Source: a virus
Virus record (IMG/VR): IMGVR_UViG_3300043411_002742
Coordinates: 1-44,918 of that record
Length of the DNA: 44,918 nt
Strand: one strand, 5' to 3'
Each line of letters starts with the position of its first letter. Positions within the stretch are counted from its first letter, which is position 1. Shown piece by piece: positions 8,819 to 17,020 of this stretch. A model generated the notes under the pieces. That model saw only the letters and a program-made list of their open reading frames with translations. It had not been told where the DNA came from and did no database searches. The position numbers and the translations under genes are program-made.

Positions 8819-9291
8819 GTAGTCTAAAAATTGTTCGCCTTGTTTATGTAAAGAAGCTTCATCCTGATGCTGTACTTCCAACACCAAAACCGGGTGATGT
8901 AGGTTTTGATCTTTCTTCAGTTGAAGATGTAATATGTTGTCATCCAGGAAGAGTTGCAAAAATTCCAACAGGACTTGCATTAGCAAAACCAATGATAACG
9001 CAAGATAATAATTCACTCTTTTTTAAAGTTGAAGGACGTAGTGGATTAGCATCTAAAGGATTATTTCCTGTTGGAGGAATAATCGATCCCTCTTACAGAG
9101 GAGAAATAGTCGTGCTACTTTTCAATTCAACTGATGCACCATATGTTATCTCGAAGGGTGATCGTATTGCTCAGCTTGTTTGCTATAATGTTCTTGCACC
9201 GAATGAAAATATTGGTGTTAAGTTTATTGAAACAGAAGAACTTCAGGCTTCTGAAAGAGCAGATTCAGGATTTGGTTCAAGTGGAAAATAA
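8815..9291 (+). CDS. dut: dUTPase (trimeric type)
   Basis: It hydrolyses dUTP to dUMP and pyrophosphate, keeping uracil out of DNA and feeding thymidylate synthesis. All five motifs are visible in 158 residues: I around PGDVGFDL, II EGRSGLASKG, III GIIDPSYRGEIVV, IV GDRIAQLV and V RADSGFGSSG, the C-terminal P-loop-like arm. Motif II has Gly where many enzymes have Ser. The length is normal for the homotrimeric family. The start overlaps the recombinase stop by 4 bases (ATGA). A second, unrelated all-alpha NTP pyrophosphatase is encoded at 16583. Confidence 0.93.
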   Translation: MSSLKIVRLVYVKKLHPDAVLPTPKPGDVGFDLSSVEDVICCHPGRVAKIPTGLALAKPMITQDNNSLFFKVEGRSGLASKGLFPVGGIIDPSYRGEIVVLLFNSTDAPYVISKGDRIAQLVCYNVLAPNENIGVKFIETEELQASERADSGFGSSGK

Positions 9292-9312
9292 TACTTTGGT
9301 GCCAAATTATTA

Positions 9313-10263
9313 ATGGAAGACAATAGACCAATTCTTCTAATTGATTGTCTAAATCTTTTCTTTAGAAGTTATGCCGCGTTTCCAACAATGTCTGCTCATG
9401 GTTATCAAATGGGCGGAACTATTGGGTTTCTAAAGACACTTCGAAAACTTGTGAATGAAAACAGTCCTAAAGCAATTTATCTTGCTTGGGAAGGCGGCGG
9501 CTCTGTTCGTCGCAGAACTTTATTCAAAGAATATAAGCAGAATCGAAAGCCTGAAAAACTTAATCGTTTCTATGAAGATGATATTCCTGAATCTGAAGAA
9601 AATAAGATTCATCAAATGAAGACGCTTGTATCGCTTCTTAAATGTGTGCCTGTATGCCAAATCTATGTTTCAGACTGTGAAGGTGACGATGTTATTGCAT
9701 ATCTTAGCAAATACAAGTTTCCAAATGAAAAGAAAATAATTGTATCATCAGATAAAGACTTTTATCAATTGCTAAATGATGACACAAGAATTTTTAGTCC
9801 TCATATGAAAAATTTTGTCACAGCAGAAGATGTTTCAAAGAAATTCAACATAACACCTATCAATTTTGCATTAGCAAAGAGCCTATGCGGAGATCCCTCA
9901 GATAATATTCCAGGAATCAAAGGATTTGGATTCAAGACAATTACGAAAAGATTTCCTATCATATCTGATGTTGTTCCAATTGCACTTGATGAATTGCTTC
10001 AATATGCACAATCACACAAGGATGAGAGTAAGCAATATGAACGTGTTATAAATGAATTTGACACAGTTCGTCGCAATTGGCAATTGGTGTATTTAGATGC
10101 GATTGGATTAGCGTCTTATCAAACACAAAAAATAGATTATTCAGTTAGTACATTCCAACCTAAGATGGATAAGATGTCTTTTATAAAGAAACTTATATCT
10201 GAGGGAATCACAGATTTTGATGTAGAAACATTTTTCTATACTTTCTCTCGTTGTATGTTTTAG
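9313..10263 (+). CDS. 5'-3' exonuclease / flap endonuclease (T4 RNase H-like)
   Basis: This is a FEN/PIN-type nuclease that removes RNA primers and 5' flaps during lagging-strand synthesis. Acidic metal ligands are visible in order: LLIDCLNLFFRSY near the start, the SDCEGDDVIAYL segment (about residue 125), VSSDKDFYQLL (about residue 148) and CGDPSDNIPGIKGFG, the helix-hairpin-helix after the last aspartates. The RRRTLFKEYKQNRKPE basic patch is the usual helical arch. At 316 residues it matches T4 RNase H and stand-alone 5' exonucleases. It sits directly before the replicative helicase. No Shine-Dalgarno is apparent upstream; a short TTTGGTGCCAAA near-palindrome lies in the spacer. Confidence 0.88.
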   Translation: MEDNRPILLIDCLNLFFRSYAAFPTMSAHGYQMGGTIGFLKTLRKLVNENSPKAIYLAWEGGGSVRRRTLFKEYKQNRKPEKLNRFYEDDIPESEENKIHQMKTLVSLLKCVPVCQIYVSDCEGDDVIAYLSKYKFPNEKKIIVSSDKDFYQLLNDDTRIFSPHMKNFVTAEDVSKKFNITPINFALAKSLCGDPSDNIPGIKGFGFKTITKRFPIISDVVPIALDELLQYAQSHKDESKQYERVINEFDTVRRNWQLVYLDAIGLASYQTQKIDYSVSTFQPKMDKMSFIKKLISEGITDFDVETFFYTFSRCMF

Positions 10264-10270
10264 AGGATTA

Positions 10271-11707
10271 ATGAGCCAAGAACAACAAATAACAGTTACA
10301 GCGTCGACACCAACATTTGGAACTTACGGTAAACAGTTTCAAGAAAAAATTATGCAAGCTCTTCTCTCTGATAAGAGATGGGCAGAGCAAATGACAGAAG
10401 TTTTAGATGTGTCATATTTCGATCTTAACTATCTTCATTATCTTGCAGAGAAATATTTTTCATATTCAAAAAAATATAAAGAATTTCCGACATTGCAATT
10501 GCTTGTTACAATTATCAAAGACGATTTGAAGAATGGTACGGATATTCTTCTTCGTGATCAAGTGATTGATTATCTTCAACGAGTCAGACTAAATCCAGAC
10601 CCAGGTGATCTTCCATTTGTGAAAGAAAATTCACTTGATTTTTGTAGAAAACAAGCATTGAAAGTTGCTCTCGAAGAAGCAATTGATCTTGCATCAACAG
10701 CAAAATATGAAAATATTGTTGATGTGATTCGTAAAGCTGTAAGTGTTGGCACAGCTCCTTCATTAGGACATGATTTTACAGAAGATTTAGAATCTCGTTT
10801 TATTAGAATTAAGAGAGACTGTGTTCCAACTGGAATTGAAGAACTTGATAGACGCGATATCTTAAATGGTGGTCTCGGTCGGGGTGAGCTTGGAGTTGTC
10901 TGTGCGGCGACAGGCGTTGGCAAGTCACATTTTCTTATTCAAATGGGATCATCAGCAATAAAAGCTGGAAAGAATGTTCTTCACTATACGTTTGAGCTTT
11001 CAGAAGCATTAGTTGGAACTCGTTATGATTCACACTTATGTGATACTGCATTCAATGATGTAATGGACAGAAAAGCAGACATCATCGAAAAATATAAAAA
11101 TATGAAAATTGGAAAACTTATTATTAAAGAATTTCCAATGAATACATGCACAGTTCAAACAATCCGGGCGCACATTGAAAGATTATCTTTAAAAGGATTT
11201 GTACCCGATCTTATCGTTATTGACTACGCTGACATTATGAGATCATCAAGACAGTTTGATTCTCTTCGTCATGAATTAAAACTTATTTATGAAGAACTTC
11301 GATCTTATGCAACTGAATTACAGTTGCCTATCTGGACAGCATCTCAAACAAATAGAGATGCATCACAAAGTGATGTTGTTGGTCTTGAATCGATGGCTGA
11401 AGCATATGGTAAAGCAATGGTTGCTGATGTTGTTATAACAATTTCAAGAAAAAGTATGGAAAAGTCTCTTGGTTATGGACGATTATTTGTTGCAAAAAAT
11501 AGAGCAGGCCGTGACGGATTAGTATATCCTTTAAAGATAGATACTTCAAAATCTATGTTTTCTATTACTGGTGAAGTTTCAACACCTCAAGAAGAAATAC
11601 AGCAAAATGAAGCATCATATAAACAAAGAATAAAAGAAAAGTTTAGAGAGTGTGAACTTGATAAACTTCAAGAAAAACAAGCAGAAAATAAAGTTGTTGG
11701 TGATTAA
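10271..11707 (+). CDS. Replicative DNA helicase (DnaB/gp41 family)
   Basis: This hexameric RecA-fold helicase unwinds DNA ahead of the replisome. The N-terminal 160 residues form the helical collar domain. The ATPase domain begins near GGLGRGELGVVCAATGVGKS (Walker A, K218). VLHYTFELSEALVGTRYD is the H1a segment. LIVIDYADIMRSS is Walker B, PIWTASQTNRDA is motif H3, and AKNRAGRDGLVYPLKID carries the arginine finger and DNA-binding region. At 478 residues it is typical of T4 gp41-type helicases. No intein is present, although gp41-type phage helicases are known split-intein hosts. An AGAGGA ribosome-binding site overlaps the end of the exonuclease gene. Confidence 0.92.
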   Translation: MSQEQQITVTASTPTFGTYGKQFQEKIMQALLSDKRWAEQMTEVLDVSYFDLNYLHYLAEKYFSYSKKYKEFPTLQLLVTIIKDDLKNGTDILLRDQVIDYLQRVRLNPDPGDLPFVKENSLDFCRKQALKVALEEAIDLASTAKYENIVDVIRKAVSVGTAPSLGHDFTEDLESRFIRIKRDCVPTGIEELDRRDILNGGLGRGELGVVCAATGVGKSHFLIQMGSSAIKAGKNVLHYTFELSEALVGTRYDSHLCDTAFNDVMDRKADIIEKYKNMKIGKLIIKEFPMNTCTVQTIRAHIERLSLKGFVPDLIVIDYADIMRSSRQFDSLRHELKLIYEELRSYATELQLPIWTASQTNRDASQSDVVGLESMAEAYGKAMVADVVITISRKSMEKSLGYGRLFVAKNRAGRDGLVYPLKIDTSKSMFSITGEVSTPQEEIQQNEASYKQRIKEKFRECELDKLQEKQAENKVVGD

Positions 11708-11725
11708 TTATTTTTGGAGATCTGA

Positions 11726-14233
11726 ATGAGTGACGGAAAAAAGACGTATACAGAAGAAGAAGTAAAAGAATCAACAATAAAATATTTTTCTGGAGATGAA
11801 CTAGCATCAGATGTCTGGGTATCGAAATATGCCCTTCGCAATGCAGATGGTGAATTTCTTGAAAAAGAGCCGTCTCAAATGCATAGAAGGCTAGCTAAAG
11901 AATTTGCTCGTATAGAAAAAAAATACCCAAATTCATTAAGTGAAGACGAAATCTATTCATTGTTTGAAGAATTCAAGTATGTGATTCCCCAAGGTTCTCC
12001 AATGAGTGGTATTGGAAACGAATATCAGTTGCAATCTCTTGCTAACTGCTTTGTTATTCCAAGTCCAGGCGATTCAATTGGTTCAATTGCAAGAACAGAT
12101 GAAGAAGAGTCACAAATCATGAAACGCCGTGGCGGCGTTGGGCTTGATATTTCAAATATACGTCCAAGAGGAATGACAACTGCAAATGCTGCTCGTACAA
12201 CAGACGGAATTTCAGCATTCATGGAAAAGTTTTCAAATACTTGTAGGGGTATAGCCCAAGGCGGAAGACGAGGAGCGTTGATGCTGAGCATAATTGACTC
12301 ACATCCAGAGCTTGAAACTTTTATTAATATTAAAAAAGATTTAACAAAAGTTACTGGTGCGAATATTTCTGTAAAAGTTACAGATGAGTTTATGAATGCT
12401 GTTGAGTCAGATTCAGATTTTATTTTGCGCTATCCTGTCACTTCAACACCCGAAACAGCATTGTATACAAAAACAGTAAAAGCAAAAAATGTGTGGGACC
12501 AAATGATGGTTGCAGCTCATACATCAGCTGAGCCAGGAATTCTTTTTTGGGATACAATTCTTCGAGAATCACCATCAGACTGTTATACATCTAAAGGATT
12601 TGGAACTGTTTCAACAAATCCGTGTTCAGAAATTCCGCTGAGTGCAAACTACGATTCATGTCGTTTAATTGTTGTTAATGCATTATCTTATGTAAGAAAT
12701 TCTTTTAAAAAATCATCTAATTTTGATTTTGACTTATTCGCTAACCATGTTAAAAAAGCACAGCGTTTAATGGATGATCTTGTTGATCTTGAAATTGAAT
12801 GTATCGAGAGAATAATAAAGAAAATTGAAAGTGATCCTGAAACAGACAGTATCAAGTCAGTTGAAATGAATTTATGGAAATCAGTTATAAAAGCTGGTCA
12901 ACAAGGTCGACGAACTGGGCTTGGCCTAACAGGTATTGGTGACACTGTTGCAGCATTGTGTATGCAATATGGTTCAACAGAATCAATTGAGTTTGTTGAA
13001 AAATTGTATGCTGCATTAGCTGTCGCCACAGAAACATCTAGCACAGAACTTGCAGAAGAACGCGGTGTATTTCAAGTTTATGATTATGAACTTGAAAAAG
13101 CAAACCCATATCTTTTACGTGTTGCTGCATTAGACAAGAACTTTGCAGCACGTTGGAAAAAATTTGGAAGAAGAAATATTTCAACGACAACAACAGCACC
13201 ATGCGGAAGTATTTCGCTTTGCGCAAAAACGACAAGCGGAATTGAACCTGCATTCCTTTTACAATATAAACGTCGTAAGAAAATCAATACACAAGATGCA
13301 AATTCTAAAGTTGATTTTGTAGATCAGCTTGGAGATAAATGGCAAGAATACGAAGTGTATCATCATGGCGTAAAAGCTTGGATGGAAGCAACAGGAAAAA
13401 CTGATATTACACAGTCACCTTATTGGAACTCAACTGCTGATAAGATTGATTGGGAAAAATCTGTAGATCTTCAAGCTGCAGCACAAAAATATATTTCACA
13501 TGCTATTTCTAAAACTTGTAATTTGCCAAATACAGTAACAGTAGAGACTGTTTCAAACATTTATATGAAAGCTTGGAAAACTGGCTGCAAAGGTTTTACA
13601 ATTTACAGAGACGGATCAAGATCTGGTGTTCTTGTCTCTTCAGAAAAGAAATATGAAGATGTCGAAGCACAACCAGCAAAAGTTATAGAAACTCACGCTC
13701 CAAAGCGGCCGCTTCAGCTTCCTTGTGATATTCATCGTGTCAAAGTAAAGGGAGAGTCATATCTTGCATTTGTAGGACTTCTAAATGATAAACCATATGA
13801 GTTGTTCTGTGGGTTGTCAGAACATGTTGAAGTTCCAAAGAAGATTAAAAGAGGGTTTCTTGTAAAGAACAGCAAAAGCGCAGGGTTGTCAACATACAAC
13901 CTAAAGATTCCTCTCGGCGATGATGATGAGGTAACATTCAAAGATGTTGTTACAATGTTTGAAAATCAAACAAATGGAGCATTTACACGTACATTATCCT
14001 TAGCTCTACGCCATGGAACGCCTATCCAGTATATCTGTGAACAATTAGGTAAGGATAAACATTCAGATATGCAAAGTTTTTCTACAGTGATCGCTAGGGT
14101 CCTTAAAACCTATATCAAAGACGGTACAGAAGTTGCAAGTGAAAAAAGTTGTCCTACATGTAGTAATACCGGTCTCATTTATCAAGAAGGATGTATCACA
14201 TGTCCTGCATGTGGATATAGCAAATGTGGTTGA
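11726..14233 (+). CDS. nrdJ: Adenosylcobalamin-dependent (class II) ribonucleotide reductase
   Basis: It reduces ribonucleotides to deoxyribonucleotides with a B12-generated thiyl radical. The active-site block is N298-P-C300-S-E302, with Cys300 as the thiyl radical residue. RRGGVGLDISNIRPRG and AQGGRRGALMLSI are substrate-binding segments, and GRRTGLGLTGIGDTVA is a conserved barrel motif. The C-terminal cysteine cluster (CPTCSNTG, CITCPACGYSKCG) matches the zinc/redox tail of NrdJ rather than class I NrdA, and no NrdB partner gene is in the window. At 835 residues it is a normal length for a monomeric/dimeric NrdJ. A GGAGA ribosome-binding site is about 8 bases upstream. NrdJ activity would depend on host corrinoid supply. 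Confidence 0.92.
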   Translation: MSDGKKTYTEEEVKESTIKYFSGDELASDVWVSKYALRNADGEFLEKEPSQMHRRLAKEFARIEKKYPNSLSEDEIYSLFEEFKYVIPQGSPMSGIGNEYQLQSLANCFVIPSPGDSIGSIARTDEEESQIMKRRGGVGLDISNIRPRGMTTANAARTTDGISAFMEKFSNTCRGIAQGGRRGALMLSIIDSHPELETFINIKKDLTKVTGANISVKVTDEFMNAVESDSDFILRYPVTSTPETALYTKTVKAKNVWDQMMVAAHTSAEPGILFWDTILRESPSDCYTSKGFGTVSTNPCSEIPLSANYDSCRLIVVNALSYVRNSFKKSSNFDFDLFANHVKKAQRLMDDLVDLEIECIERIIKKIESDPETDSIKSVEMNLWKSVIKAGQQGRRTGLGLTGIGDTVAALCMQYGSTESIEFVEKLYAALAVATETSSTELAEERGVFQVYDYELEKANPYLLRVAALDKNFAARWKKFGRRNISTTTTAPCGSISLCAKTTSGIEPAFLLQYKRRKKINTQDANSKVDFVDQLGDKWQEYEVYHHGVKAWMEATGKTDITQSPYWNSTADKIDWEKSVDLQAAAQKYISHAISKTCNLPNTVTVETVSNIYMKAWKTGCKGFTIYRDGSRSGVLVSSEKKYEDVEAQPAKVIETHAPKRPLQLPCDIHRVKVKGESYLAFVGLLNDKPYELFCGLSEHVEVPKKIKRGFLVKNSKSAGLSTYNLKIPLGDDDEVTFKDVVTMFENQTNGAFTRTLSLALRHGTPIQYICEQLGKDKHSDMQSFSTVIARVLKTYIKDGTEVASEKSCPTCSNTGLIYQEGCITCPACGYSKCG

Positions 14234-14240
14234 TACTGTA

Positions 14241-14248
14241 TATTTAAG
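14241..14248 (+). promoter_or_regulatory. TATTTAAG box before a gene lacking a Shine-Dalgarno
   Basis: A TATTTA box lies 11 bases before the ATG at 14252 in the 18-base gap after nrdJ. There is no purine-rich ribosome-binding site. It belongs to the same recurring box class as the element at 5925. The function is hypothetical. Confidence 0.27.
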
Positions 14249-14251
14249 ATT

Positions 14252-14524
14252 ATGAAAATCACTGTTTCTGCACTTCGTAAAATCATCAAAGAAGAATTAA
14301 AGCACAAAACTCCTGAAGATGAGGCTTCTTATAAGAAGATTATGGACTTAATTCATTCTGTTCTTGGAGATACGCCAAAAACAAAAGAAATAGCTGGCGA
14401 ACTTGAAATTGCAATGTCAGAACCAGAAGAAGATCGGCCACAGACGATTTCTATGAAATCAATTGCACAAAAAAAATCTCCTCCATCGTCTGGTGATGAA
14501 ATCACGATGAAGAGTATTAAATAA
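14252..14524 (+). CDS. Small acidic protein with capsid-targeting-like N-terminus
   Basis: This 90-residue protein is of unknown function. It begins MKITVSALRKIIKEELKH, an amphipathic helix containing I-K-E. The rest is charged and low in hydrophobic residues, ending with two copies of a short TISMKSI/EITMKSI element (near residues 67 and 85). This direct repeat inside the protein is visible by eye. The N-terminal helix matches those of genes at 24721, 25013, 5935 and 42627. A packaged internal protein or scaffold-like role is inference from the shared motif only. The start is set by the ATG after the TATTTA box; no Shine-Dalgarno is seen. Confidence 0.6.
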   Translation: MKITVSALRKIIKEELKHKTPEDEASYKKIMDLIHSVLGDTPKTKEIAGELEIAMSEPEEDRPQTISMKSIAQKKSPPSSGDEITMKSIK

Positions 14525-14551
14525 GCATAAAACAAGCTTATAAAATAGACT

Positions 14552-14557
14552 TATAAT
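14552..14557 (+). promoter_or_regulatory. Possible -10 box upstream of thyX
   Basis: A perfect TATAAT occurs in the 61-base gap before thyX, within two direct copies of CTTATAA (14537 and 14550). No good -35 hexamer is visible at the usual distance, so this is a weak promoter call. Confidence 0.3.
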
Positions 14558-14566
14558 AATAAGCAA

Positions 14567-14580
14567 TCCTGTTCGCAGGA
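14567..14580 (+). promoter_or_regulatory. UUCG hairpin overlapping the thyX ribosome-binding site
   Basis: TCCTG (14567-14571), loop TTCG, CAGGA (14576-14580) form a 5-bp hairpin closed by a stable UUCG tetraloop. The right arm contains AGGA, the only Shine-Dalgarno candidate for the ATG at 14586. The fold would hide the ribosome-binding site, so translational control of thyX is possible. No poly-T follows, so it is not a terminator. Confidence 0.5.
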
Positions 14581-14585
14581 CTTAA

Positions 14586-15599
14586 ATGGGATTGCTTAAA
14601 TTTAGCATATGGTGTCGTCACTCGCCTGAGTTACTTTTAAAAGTGCTAGATGATCCAGCATCACAAATTTCTGATAAGCTCGACGCACTTTCATTTGTTC
14701 CTCTTCTTGATGAGAAGTTTAGAGAAACAGCAATTATTAATTCGCTAAACAGCAATCACGAAAAGGTTGCTGTTTTTGCTTGTGAAATTGCAAGTCAATG
14801 TATGTCGCACACAGTTTTTAAAATTCTTAGAGATTTATCTGCGAAAAGCAATATTGCACTTTCTTTAGCTGCAAATGATACATTGTCATTTTTGAAAGAA
14901 GAATATAATGAAAGGTACACACAAATGGATAATGTCTTGTTTGGTCTTAACGAAGATCATGAAAATAAAGTTGAACTGATTCAACAAATGGGAACAGATG
15001 AGGATCATGCTCTAAGCGCATGGACATCTACGAGTCGTGAACTTAATGACTCAAAAAGAAGTCGAATTCCTTCTCTTCTTAAAATGCTTGCTGAAAATGG
15101 GCATCACACCCCGTTTGAAAAATCATATATTAGATTTCTTGTAACATCCGATATTGCTTCGCATATTCATTTGCTTAAACATCGTGTTGGTGTATCAATC
15201 AATGCTGAATCAGCAAGATATAAAGAACTAAAAGACGACAAGTATTATGTTCCAAATGACTGGAGTGAAGGTGAGCGTATGAAGTATATTGAGCACATGC
15301 AAACTTGCATTGAAAAATATCACGAAACACTTGAGCGTCTTGTTTCTTCTGGAATGTCTCGAAAAAGAGCAAAGGAAAGTGCACGTTTTTATCTTCCATA
15401 TGGAAATCAAATTGTGTCTGATATATCATTCAATTTTCGTTCTTTTATGCATTTTCAAGGACTTCGAAATAAACCAGAAGCACAAATAGAGATATCACAA
15501 ATTGCCAAAAAAATGCTTCAATGTGTTTGGGAATCTGGAACGCTCAAGGATTCGCTTGCAGCATTTGGATGGACAGAGGAAAAAATATATGAAAAGTAA
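14586..15599 (+). CDS. thyX: Flavin-dependent thymidylate synthase with N-terminal extension
   Basis: It methylates dUMP to dTMP using FAD, NADPH and methylenetetrahydrofolate. The catalytic domain starts near residue 115. It carries NGHHTPFEKSYIRF, the ThyX signature variant KHRVGVSINAESARY (RHR-x-S-x-R-Y type, first Arg replaced by Lys), and the distal YGNQIVSDISFNFRSFMHF helix. At 337 residues it is about 110 longer than a usual phage ThyX. The extra N-terminus is all-helical, with repeated ~35-residue blocks resembling HEAT repeats, an unusual fusion. An internal ATG at 14925 could give a minimal ThyX. The UUCG hairpin covers its ribosome-binding site. The 3' end overlaps the next kinase by 11 bases. 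Confidence 0.9.
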   Translation: MGLLKFSIWCRHSPELLLKVLDDPASQISDKLDALSFVPLLDEKFRETAIINSLNSNHEKVAVFACEIASQCMSHTVFKILRDLSAKSNIALSLAANDTLSFLKEEYNERYTQMDNVLFGLNEDHENKVELIQQMGTDEDHALSAWTSTSRELNDSKRSRIPSLLKMLAENGHHTPFEKSYIRFLVTSDIASHIHLLKHRVGVSINAESARYKELKDDKYYVPNDWSEGERMKYIEHMQTCIEKYHETLERLVSSGMSRKRAKESARFYLPYGNQIVSDISFNFRSFMHFQGLRNKPEAQIEISQIAKKMLQCVWESGTLKDSLAAFGWTEEKIYEK

Positions 15600-16173
15600 A
15601 CTAATCGCAATCGAAGGCTCTGATAGAGTTGGAAAACAAACACAGTCTATTATGCTAAATGCATATATCAAGTCAATTAATCGATCATCTCAAAAAGTTG
15701 AAGTTCCATATAATGATAGCTTTACACATAAGCTTATTTACTGGATGCTCAAAAATGGAGCCGCAAAATCTTTTCCGTTATTGTTTCAGGTAATCCAAGT
15801 TCTAAACAGAATTATTTTTCAGATATTTGTGTTACCAAAATATTCAGATTGTGAATATATTGTTCTTGATCGATGGCTAGCAAGTACATGGGTATATGGA
15901 TCAGCAGAAGGGTTGTCACCAAGAGTGCTTCGATTTCTTTGTTCATTTGTAAAACGTCCAGATTTTACTGTTGTTCTGTACGGCACCCCACACGTACAAG
16001 AAGTTCGTGATGTATATGAAGCTGATCTAGCTTTACAAGCATCAGTTCGACTAAAATATCTTGAATGGTCTCAAGCACATCCTTGTTGTTCGACTGTTAT
16101 TGATGCAAATCAAGATATGCAAACAGTTTTTTCAAAGATAATTGAAACTTTACAAAAAAATAGTGTTTTATAA
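15589..16173 (+). CDS. Thymidylate kinase-like P-loop kinase
   Basis: It is predicted to phosphorylate dTMP or another deoxynucleoside monophosphate. The P-loop is EGSDRVGKQTQ (about residues 8-18), where classical Tmk has G-x-D-G-x-G-K-S/T. The YIVLDRWLASTWVYG segment gives the DR motif of the family. At 194 residues it is somewhat short. I chose ATG 15589 because AGAGGA lies 8 bases upstream and it gives the P-loop at the normal place; an upstream in-frame ATG at 15502 lies deep in thyX. A second kinase of this type is at 30546. Substrate preference cannot be told from sequence. Confidence 0.75.
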   Translation: MKSKLIAIEGSDRVGKQTQSIMLNAYIKSINRSSQKVEVPYNDSFTHKLIYWMLKNGAAKSFPLLFQVIQVLNRIIFQIFVLPKYSDCEYIVLDRWLASTWVYGSAEGLSPRVLRFLCSFVKRPDFTVVLYGTPHVQEVRDVYEADLALQASVRLKYLEWSQAHPCCSTVIDANQDMQTVFSKIIETLQKNSVL

Positions 16174-16193
16174 TAATAGTGAGGAATGACAAA

Positions 16194-16457
16194 ATGAATT
16201 CAAATTTAAAATTAGATGACAGTGTACTAGCAAATTTTGTTCGACTTGTTCAGCTTGGTATTTTGACTGGAACTGATGTAACAGATTGGATGAGAATGAT
16301 AAGACTTGAACCGTCAGTAGAAGATTCTAATGTTCTTGTTATGACAGAAGAATACACAAAAAATTCTGATGCTCATGTTGAAAAACTCCTCGCAGATGTA
16401 GAAAAGATTCAAGCTGAAATGGAAGCACAAGCTTCCGGCCAATCTGATGCCGGTTGA
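16194..16457 (+). CDS. Small conserved-looking hypothetical protein
   Basis: This 87-residue protein is of unknown function. The N-terminal half is a globular helical segment (FVRLVQLGILTGTDVTDWMRMI). The C-terminal half is acidic and probably coiled-coil (HVEKLLADVEKIQAEMEAQ). I chose ATG 16194 because TGAGGA ends 8 bases upstream; an alternative GTG at 16179 overlaps that Shine-Dalgarno. It sits between a dNMP kinase and a tiny membrane protein. Confidence 0.6.
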   Translation: MNSNLKLDDSVLANFVRLVQLGILTGTDVTDWMRMIRLEPSVEDSNVLVMTEEYTKNSDAHVEKLLADVEKIQAEMEAQASGQSDAG

Positions 16458-16590
16458 AGATTTAATTTTATTTGAAAGACTAGGACTACTATCAAAACTT
16501 AATAGTGATGATTATTTTAAAATGTTAAGCATTGCACTTGTTTTCATAGTAGTTTTTTATTTTTATAGTAAAGAAAAAAATAATGAGTGA
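16447..16590 (+). CDS. Tiny membrane protein, 47 residues
   Basis: This short gene starts inside the end of the previous gene and stops eight bases into the next one. It encodes MPVEDLILFERLGLLS..., then one transmembrane segment (LSIALVFIVVFYFY, about residues 27-40) and a short charged tail (SKEKNNE). The arrangement suggests a cytoplasmic or periplasmic N-terminal helix and one membrane anchor. No Shine-Dalgarno is clear; translation is probably coupled to the upstream gene. The function is unknown; a lysis-related or membrane-modifying role is possible. Overlap at both ends and a clean hydrophobic segment argue it is real. Confidence 0.5.
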   Translation: MPVEDLILFERLGLLSKLNSDDYFKMLSIALVFIVVFYFYSKEKNNE

Positions 16591-16951
16591 TAAATTAGAG
16601 CTGATGCTTGAACAACAATTAGAGTTTATGAATCTTCTTAAAGAAGCGAGAGGGTTTCCTAGTTTCCCTGTTGATCTAACATCAAAGGATGGACAAAAAC
16701 TTTTAAAAACAATTTCATTTGAAGCGATGGGTGAATTATTTGAAGCCGTTCAGCACCTTAAGAATAGTAAGGGTCATCGTGCAACAGACGTTTCTGAATT
16801 GAATAGAGAAGAATATCTTGAAGAACTAACTGATTGTCTTCATTATTTTTTTGAAATTGTTCTTGCATCAGGTATTAGCTCTGATGAGCTATTCGATGCT
16901 TATATGAAAAAAGGTCAGATCAATTTTGAAAGAATAAAAAAAGGATATTAA
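16583..16951 (+). CDS. All-alpha NTP pyrophosphatase (dUTPase type 2/MazG-like)
   Basis: This 122-residue protein of the all-alpha NTP pyrophosphatase superfamily hydrolyses (d)NTP to (d)NMP and PPi. The metal-binding pattern is visible: an E-x2-E helix in EAMGELFEAVQHL (about residues 49-60), then E-E-x-x-D in EEYLEELTDCLHYFFE (about residues 78-92). This matches dimeric dUTPase/dCTPase more than MazG proper. Because a trimeric dUTPase is also encoded, this enzyme may act on dCTP, as T4 gp56 does, which would fit a cytosine-modifying phage; that is inference. The start overlaps the tiny membrane gene. Confidence 0.72.
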   Translation: MSDKLELMLEQQLEFMNLLKEARGFPSFPVDLTSKDGQKLLKTISFEAMGELFEAVQHLKNSKGHRATDVSELNREEYLEELTDCLHYFFEIVLASGISSDELFDAYMKKGQINFERIKKGY

Positions 16952-17020
16952 AAGCCTTTACAATCAAAAGCGAATGCTTAATTTCATTTCAGCCCTAATG
17001 AGGCAAAAGGAGAAATGAAA

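Noticed and set aside
9295-9306. TTTGGTGCCAAA near-palindrome before the exonuclease gene
   Set aside because: It is too short and unique in the window; it gives only a 5-bp stem with a 2-base loop, so no regulatory call is justified.
15502-15588. Upstream in-frame start for the first kinase
   Set aside because: It lies inside thyX with no Shine-Dalgarno and adds 29 residues before the P-loop; ATG 15589 has AGAGGA at the right distance.
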